Shown here in pieces: positions 6,685 through 8,801 of a stretch of DNA of 8,801 nt. How positions within the stretch are numbered: the first letter of the stretch is position 1; each line of letters begins with the position of its first letter. The notes beneath the pieces are model-generated. The model searched no databases and was not told where the DNA came from. It worked only from the letters and a program-made list of their open reading frames with translations. The stretch is from GCA-020352575 sp041635475 (GTDB taxonomy: Bacteria > Actinomycetota > Acidimicrobiia > Spongiisociales > JAENVV01), in NCBI GenBank assembly GCA_041635475.1, contig JBFKVA010000090.1, forward strand, positions 1-8,801. The letters run 5' to 3'. Both the position numbers and the translations under genes were made by a program.

Positions 6685-6707
6685 AATTCGCGCGCAGCGC
6701 GCGAATT
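6685..6707. repeat. Perfect 23-bp palindrome, candidate operator upstream of the sigma gene
   Basis: The 11-bp arm AATTCGCGCGC (6685-6695) and its exact reverse complement (6697-6707) are separated by one base, A6696. The flanking bases do not continue the symmetry. Its centre lies about 50 bp upstream of the likely sigma transcript start, a position used by dimeric transcription factors. As RNA it would make a stable hairpin only with a few central pairs opened. An odd-centred exact dyad mixing AATT ends with a GC core is well above chance for so short a region. Confidence 0.6.
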
Positions 6708-6733
6708 GCCGCGATATCCGCGCGCGGCGGACC

Positions 6734-6739
6734 TACTAT
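6734..6739 (+). promoter_or_regulatory. Likely -10 (TACTAT) of the sigma factor gene
   Basis: TACTAT is a close match to the sigma-70 -10 consensus. It would start the transcript near 6746, about 30 nt before the GTG start, leaving room for the AAGGA at 6761-6765. The -35 position shows no TTGACA-like sequence, which would fit an activator-dependent promoter. Confidence 0.5.
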
Positions 6740-6776
6740 CGAATCCACTTCCCCAACGACAAGGAACCACGGTCGC

Positions 6777-7706
<930 letters not shown>

Positions 7707-7733
7707 CGTGCGCTGACGGCCTGTGGCCCCGAC

Positions 7734-8195
7734 CTACCGCGGACCCCGGGTCGGGGCATTGGCCTGCCAGATGTAGAAGCTGAGGGCACCGGCGAACGTC
7801 ACCCACCCCAGGTAGGGGAGCATGAGGATGCCCGCGATCGGGGTGAACGCCCAGAACGCCCCGGTGGCCAGGCCGACCCCCACCCACAGGAGGCAGATCC
7901 ACGTGAACGCCGCCGGCAGGCGGCGGCGAGCGAAGAAGAACCACGGCCACAATGCGTTGAGTCCCATCTGCACCACCCACAACCACACGGCGACCCCCCA
8001 TCCGTGGTCGCGCCACACGAGCCACACGGCTGCGGTCATGAGGACGTAGAGGAGCGTCCAGGCCGGCCCGAACGCCTTGTCGGGTGGAGCCCATGGCGGT
8101 TGGGTGAGCCCGCGATACCACTCGAGTCCGCGCGACGTCCACCGGCCGCCGAGGGCAGCAGTCGCGACCGTGATGAGGACGAAGACAGCCGCCAT
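7734..8195 (-). CDS. tspO: TspO/MBR family membrane protein
   Basis: A 153-residue protein of the tryptophan-rich sensory/peripheral benzodiazepine receptor family, which binds porphyrins and related tetrapyrroles in membranes. Five helices fit the family length. Signature residues are visible: WYRGLTQPPWAPP (26-38), FGPAWTLLYVLMTAAVWLVW (42-61), QMGLNALWPWFFF (76-88) and LPYLGWVTFAGAL (126-138). ATG at 8195 is chosen because it begins at the first helix. A GTG at 8273 in the same frame would add 26 non-family residues and overlap the start of the divergent NIF3 gene. A -10-like TATGCT lies 6 nt before this ATG, and no Shine-Dalgarno is seen, so the message is probably leaderless. It converges with the sigma gene (27 bp between stops), where only a 4-bp stem (7718-7728) is visible and no clear terminator. 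Family members often tie tetrapyrrole status to oxygen or stress responses; the role here is not determined. Confidence 0.93.
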   Translation of the reverse strand: MAAVFVLITVATAALGGRWTSRGLEWYRGLTQPPWAPPDKAFGPAWTLLYVLMTAAVWLVWRDHGWGVAVWLWVVQMGLNALWPWFFFARRRLPAAFTWICLLWVGVGLATGAFWAFTPIAGILMLPYLGWVTFAGALSFYIWQANAPTRGPR

Positions 8196-8201
8196 GGGCC
8201 G

Positions 8202-8207
8202 AGCATA
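8202..8207 (-). promoter_or_regulatory. Candidate -10 (TATGCT) of tspO, leaderless
   Basis: TATGCT on the minus strand ends 6 nt before the ATG at 8195, which places transcription start at the A of the start codon. No Shine-Dalgarno is present. The -35 region is not recognisable. Confidence 0.45.
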
Positions 8208-8252
8208 GAAGCGATGGCGGGTGCGACCGATCCTCCCGACCGGCGCTCTCTC

Positions 8253-8258
8253 TAAGCT
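8253..8258 (+). promoter_or_regulatory. Candidate -10 (TAAGCT) of the NIF3-family gene, leaderless
   Basis: TAAGCT ends 7 nt before the ATG at 8266, and no Shine-Dalgarno is seen. It nearly repeats the TATGCT facing the other way at 8202-8207. Between them lies a small direct repeat, CGACCG (8224-8229 and 8237-8242), spaced 13 bp start to start, which may be chance in such GC-rich DNA. Confidence 0.45.
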
Positions 8259-8265
8259 CCCCCTG

Positions 8266-8801
8266 ATGCCCACGGTCTCCGACGCAATCGACAGCCTCTC
8301 GGGTCTTGCCGCCGGGGCCGCCGGCTGGGACCCGGTGGGCCTGCAAGTCGGTGATCCGGCTGCGTCGGTTCGGTCGGTGGCCGTGTGTCATGAGGCCACG
8401 GACGCCGTCATCGACGCTGCCCTGGCCGAGGGGACCGACTTCCTCGTCGCGTATCACCCCCTCCTGTTCTCCCCGACCACGCGCCTCGTCGCCGGGGCCG
8501 GGGCACCAGGTCGGGCCCACAGGCTCATCGCCGCGGGCGTCTCGCTCTTTGTCGTGCACACCGGATGGGACACGACCGAAGGCGGCGCAGCCGACGCCCT
8601 GGCAGGGGCCCTGCGCCTGGGCGACGTCGAACCGTTCGGCGCGGACGACGGGGCGGCCTCCTTCAAGCTCGTCACGTTCCTGCCCGAACCTCACGTCCCC
8701 CGGGTCATGGCTGCCCTGGCCGGGGCCGGGGCGGGCACCATCGGCGAGTACACGTCCTGCGGCTTCGTCACAGCCGGGACCGGCACATTCGTTCCCGCCG
8801 C
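8266..8801 (+). CDS. NIF3-family (YbgI/YqfO-like) dinuclear metal-centre protein, 3'-partial
   Basis: The first 178 residues of a NIF3/DUF34 protein; the frame stays open to the window end. Family marks are GWDPVGLQVGDP (20-31), YHPLLF (63-68), HTGWDTTEGG (98-107) and the start of the YqfO-type inserted PII/CutA-like domain: KLVTFLPEPHV, GAGTIGEY and a TAGTGTF turn. The insert indicates the long form of the family. H64, H98 and D102 match metal ligands, but the usual first His of the HH pair is Tyr63. The C-terminal ligands (His and Glu) are beyond the window. The biochemical role of the family is unsettled; members are often annotated as GTP cyclohydrolase I type 2, without firm proof. The gene is divergent from tspO with 70 bp between starts, and a -10-like hexamer sits 7 nt before its ATG. 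Confidence 0.93.
   Translation, partial: MPTVSDAIDSLSGLAAGAAGWDPVGLQVGDPAASVRSVAVCHEATDAVIDAALAEGTDFLVAYHPLLFSPTTRLVAGAGAPGRAHRLIAAGVSLFVVHTGWDTTEGGAADALAGALRLGDVEPFGADDGAASFKLVTFLPEPHVPRVMAALAGAGAGTIGEYTSCGFVTAGTGTFVPA

Larger units (their letters stand above)
6440..6776. other. 337-bp divergent intergenic region between the RRM and sigma genes
   Basis: No gene is supported here; the short frames crossing it have no family resemblance. In order it holds the RRM Shine-Dalgarno (6447-6454), a bulged hairpin (6494-6517), a 10-bp palindrome TGTCGCGACA (6519-6528), a 6-bp stem with TCG loop (6562-6576), a possible minus-strand -10 (6586-6591), a perfect 23-bp palindrome (6685-6707), a plus-strand -10 (6734-6739) and the AAGGA ribosome site of the sigma gene (6761-6765). 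The part facing RRM would be its mRNA leader if the suggested promoter is right. Confidence 0.8.

Noticed and set aside
7718..7728. GGCC-TGT-GGCC stem between the sigma and tspO stops as a terminator
   Set aside because: It has only 4 bp with a 3-nt loop and no U-tract, and is likely chance in GC-rich DNA.
8196..8273. GTG at 8273 as the tspO start
   Set aside because: It would add 26 basic residues not seen in TspO and overlap the NIF3 start; ATG 8195 begins exactly at the first helix and has a -10-like element 6 nt upstream.

Overview
This 8.8 kb window is very GC-rich, with strong G/C bias at third codon positions. Genes are tightly packed, GTG starts are frequent, and several starts have a TAnnnT-type -10 hexamer only 6-8 nt upstream and no Shine-Dalgarno. 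Together these point to a high-GC actinobacterium, perhaps an Acidimicrobiia-like lineage. That taxonomic placement is inference. No rRNA, tRNA, CRISPR array, insertion sequence or phage gene was seen, so this looks like chromosomal rather than mobile DNA.

Left part (1-4189, + strand): a two-gene operon for a membrane-bound complex iron-sulfur molybdoenzyme. The first gene, cut by the window edge, fuses a four-cluster ferredoxin (DmsB/PsrB type) to an eight-helix NrfD/PsrC quinone-interacting membrane domain. The second, 42 bp downstream, encodes a 920-residue molybdopterin catalytic subunit with an N-terminal [4Fe-4S] motif and a likely Mo-ligating Cys177. It has no Tat signal. Electrons would pass between the Mo site, the cluster chain and the quinone pool. 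The substrate cannot be assigned from the sequence.

Middle (4226-6439, - strand): a CPA1/NhaP-like cation:proton antiporter with a C-terminal RCK (TrkA-N/TrkA-C) regulatory module, convergent with the molybdoenzyme gene. Upstream of it on the same strand is a small single-domain RRM RNA-binding protein. A strong G/C hairpin separates the two and probably ends or stabilises the RRM transcript. The 337-bp gap between the RRM gene and the divergent sigma gene (6440-6776) is the richest regulatory stretch. It holds a candidate structured RRM leader, a perfect 23-bp palindrome and a -10 element for the sigma gene.

Right part (6777-8801): a 309-residue sigma-70 factor of primary-like (group 2) type, then a convergent TspO/MBR membrane protein, then a divergently transcribed NIF3-family protein that runs off the window. 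TspO and NIF3 share a 70-bp divergent spacer, and each has a -10-like hexamer placed for leaderless transcription.

There is no obvious single pathway linking all six genes. The functional units are the molybdoenzyme operon, the RRM/sigma divergent pair, and stand-alone genes for ion homeostasis and metal or tetrapyrrole binding. The most notable points are the fused electron-transfer/anchor subunit paired with a Tat-less catalytic subunit, the exact palindrome ahead of the sigma gene, the structured RRM leader, non-consensus residues at the antiporter's ion and nucleotide sites, and a Tyr in place of a metal-ligand His in NIF3.
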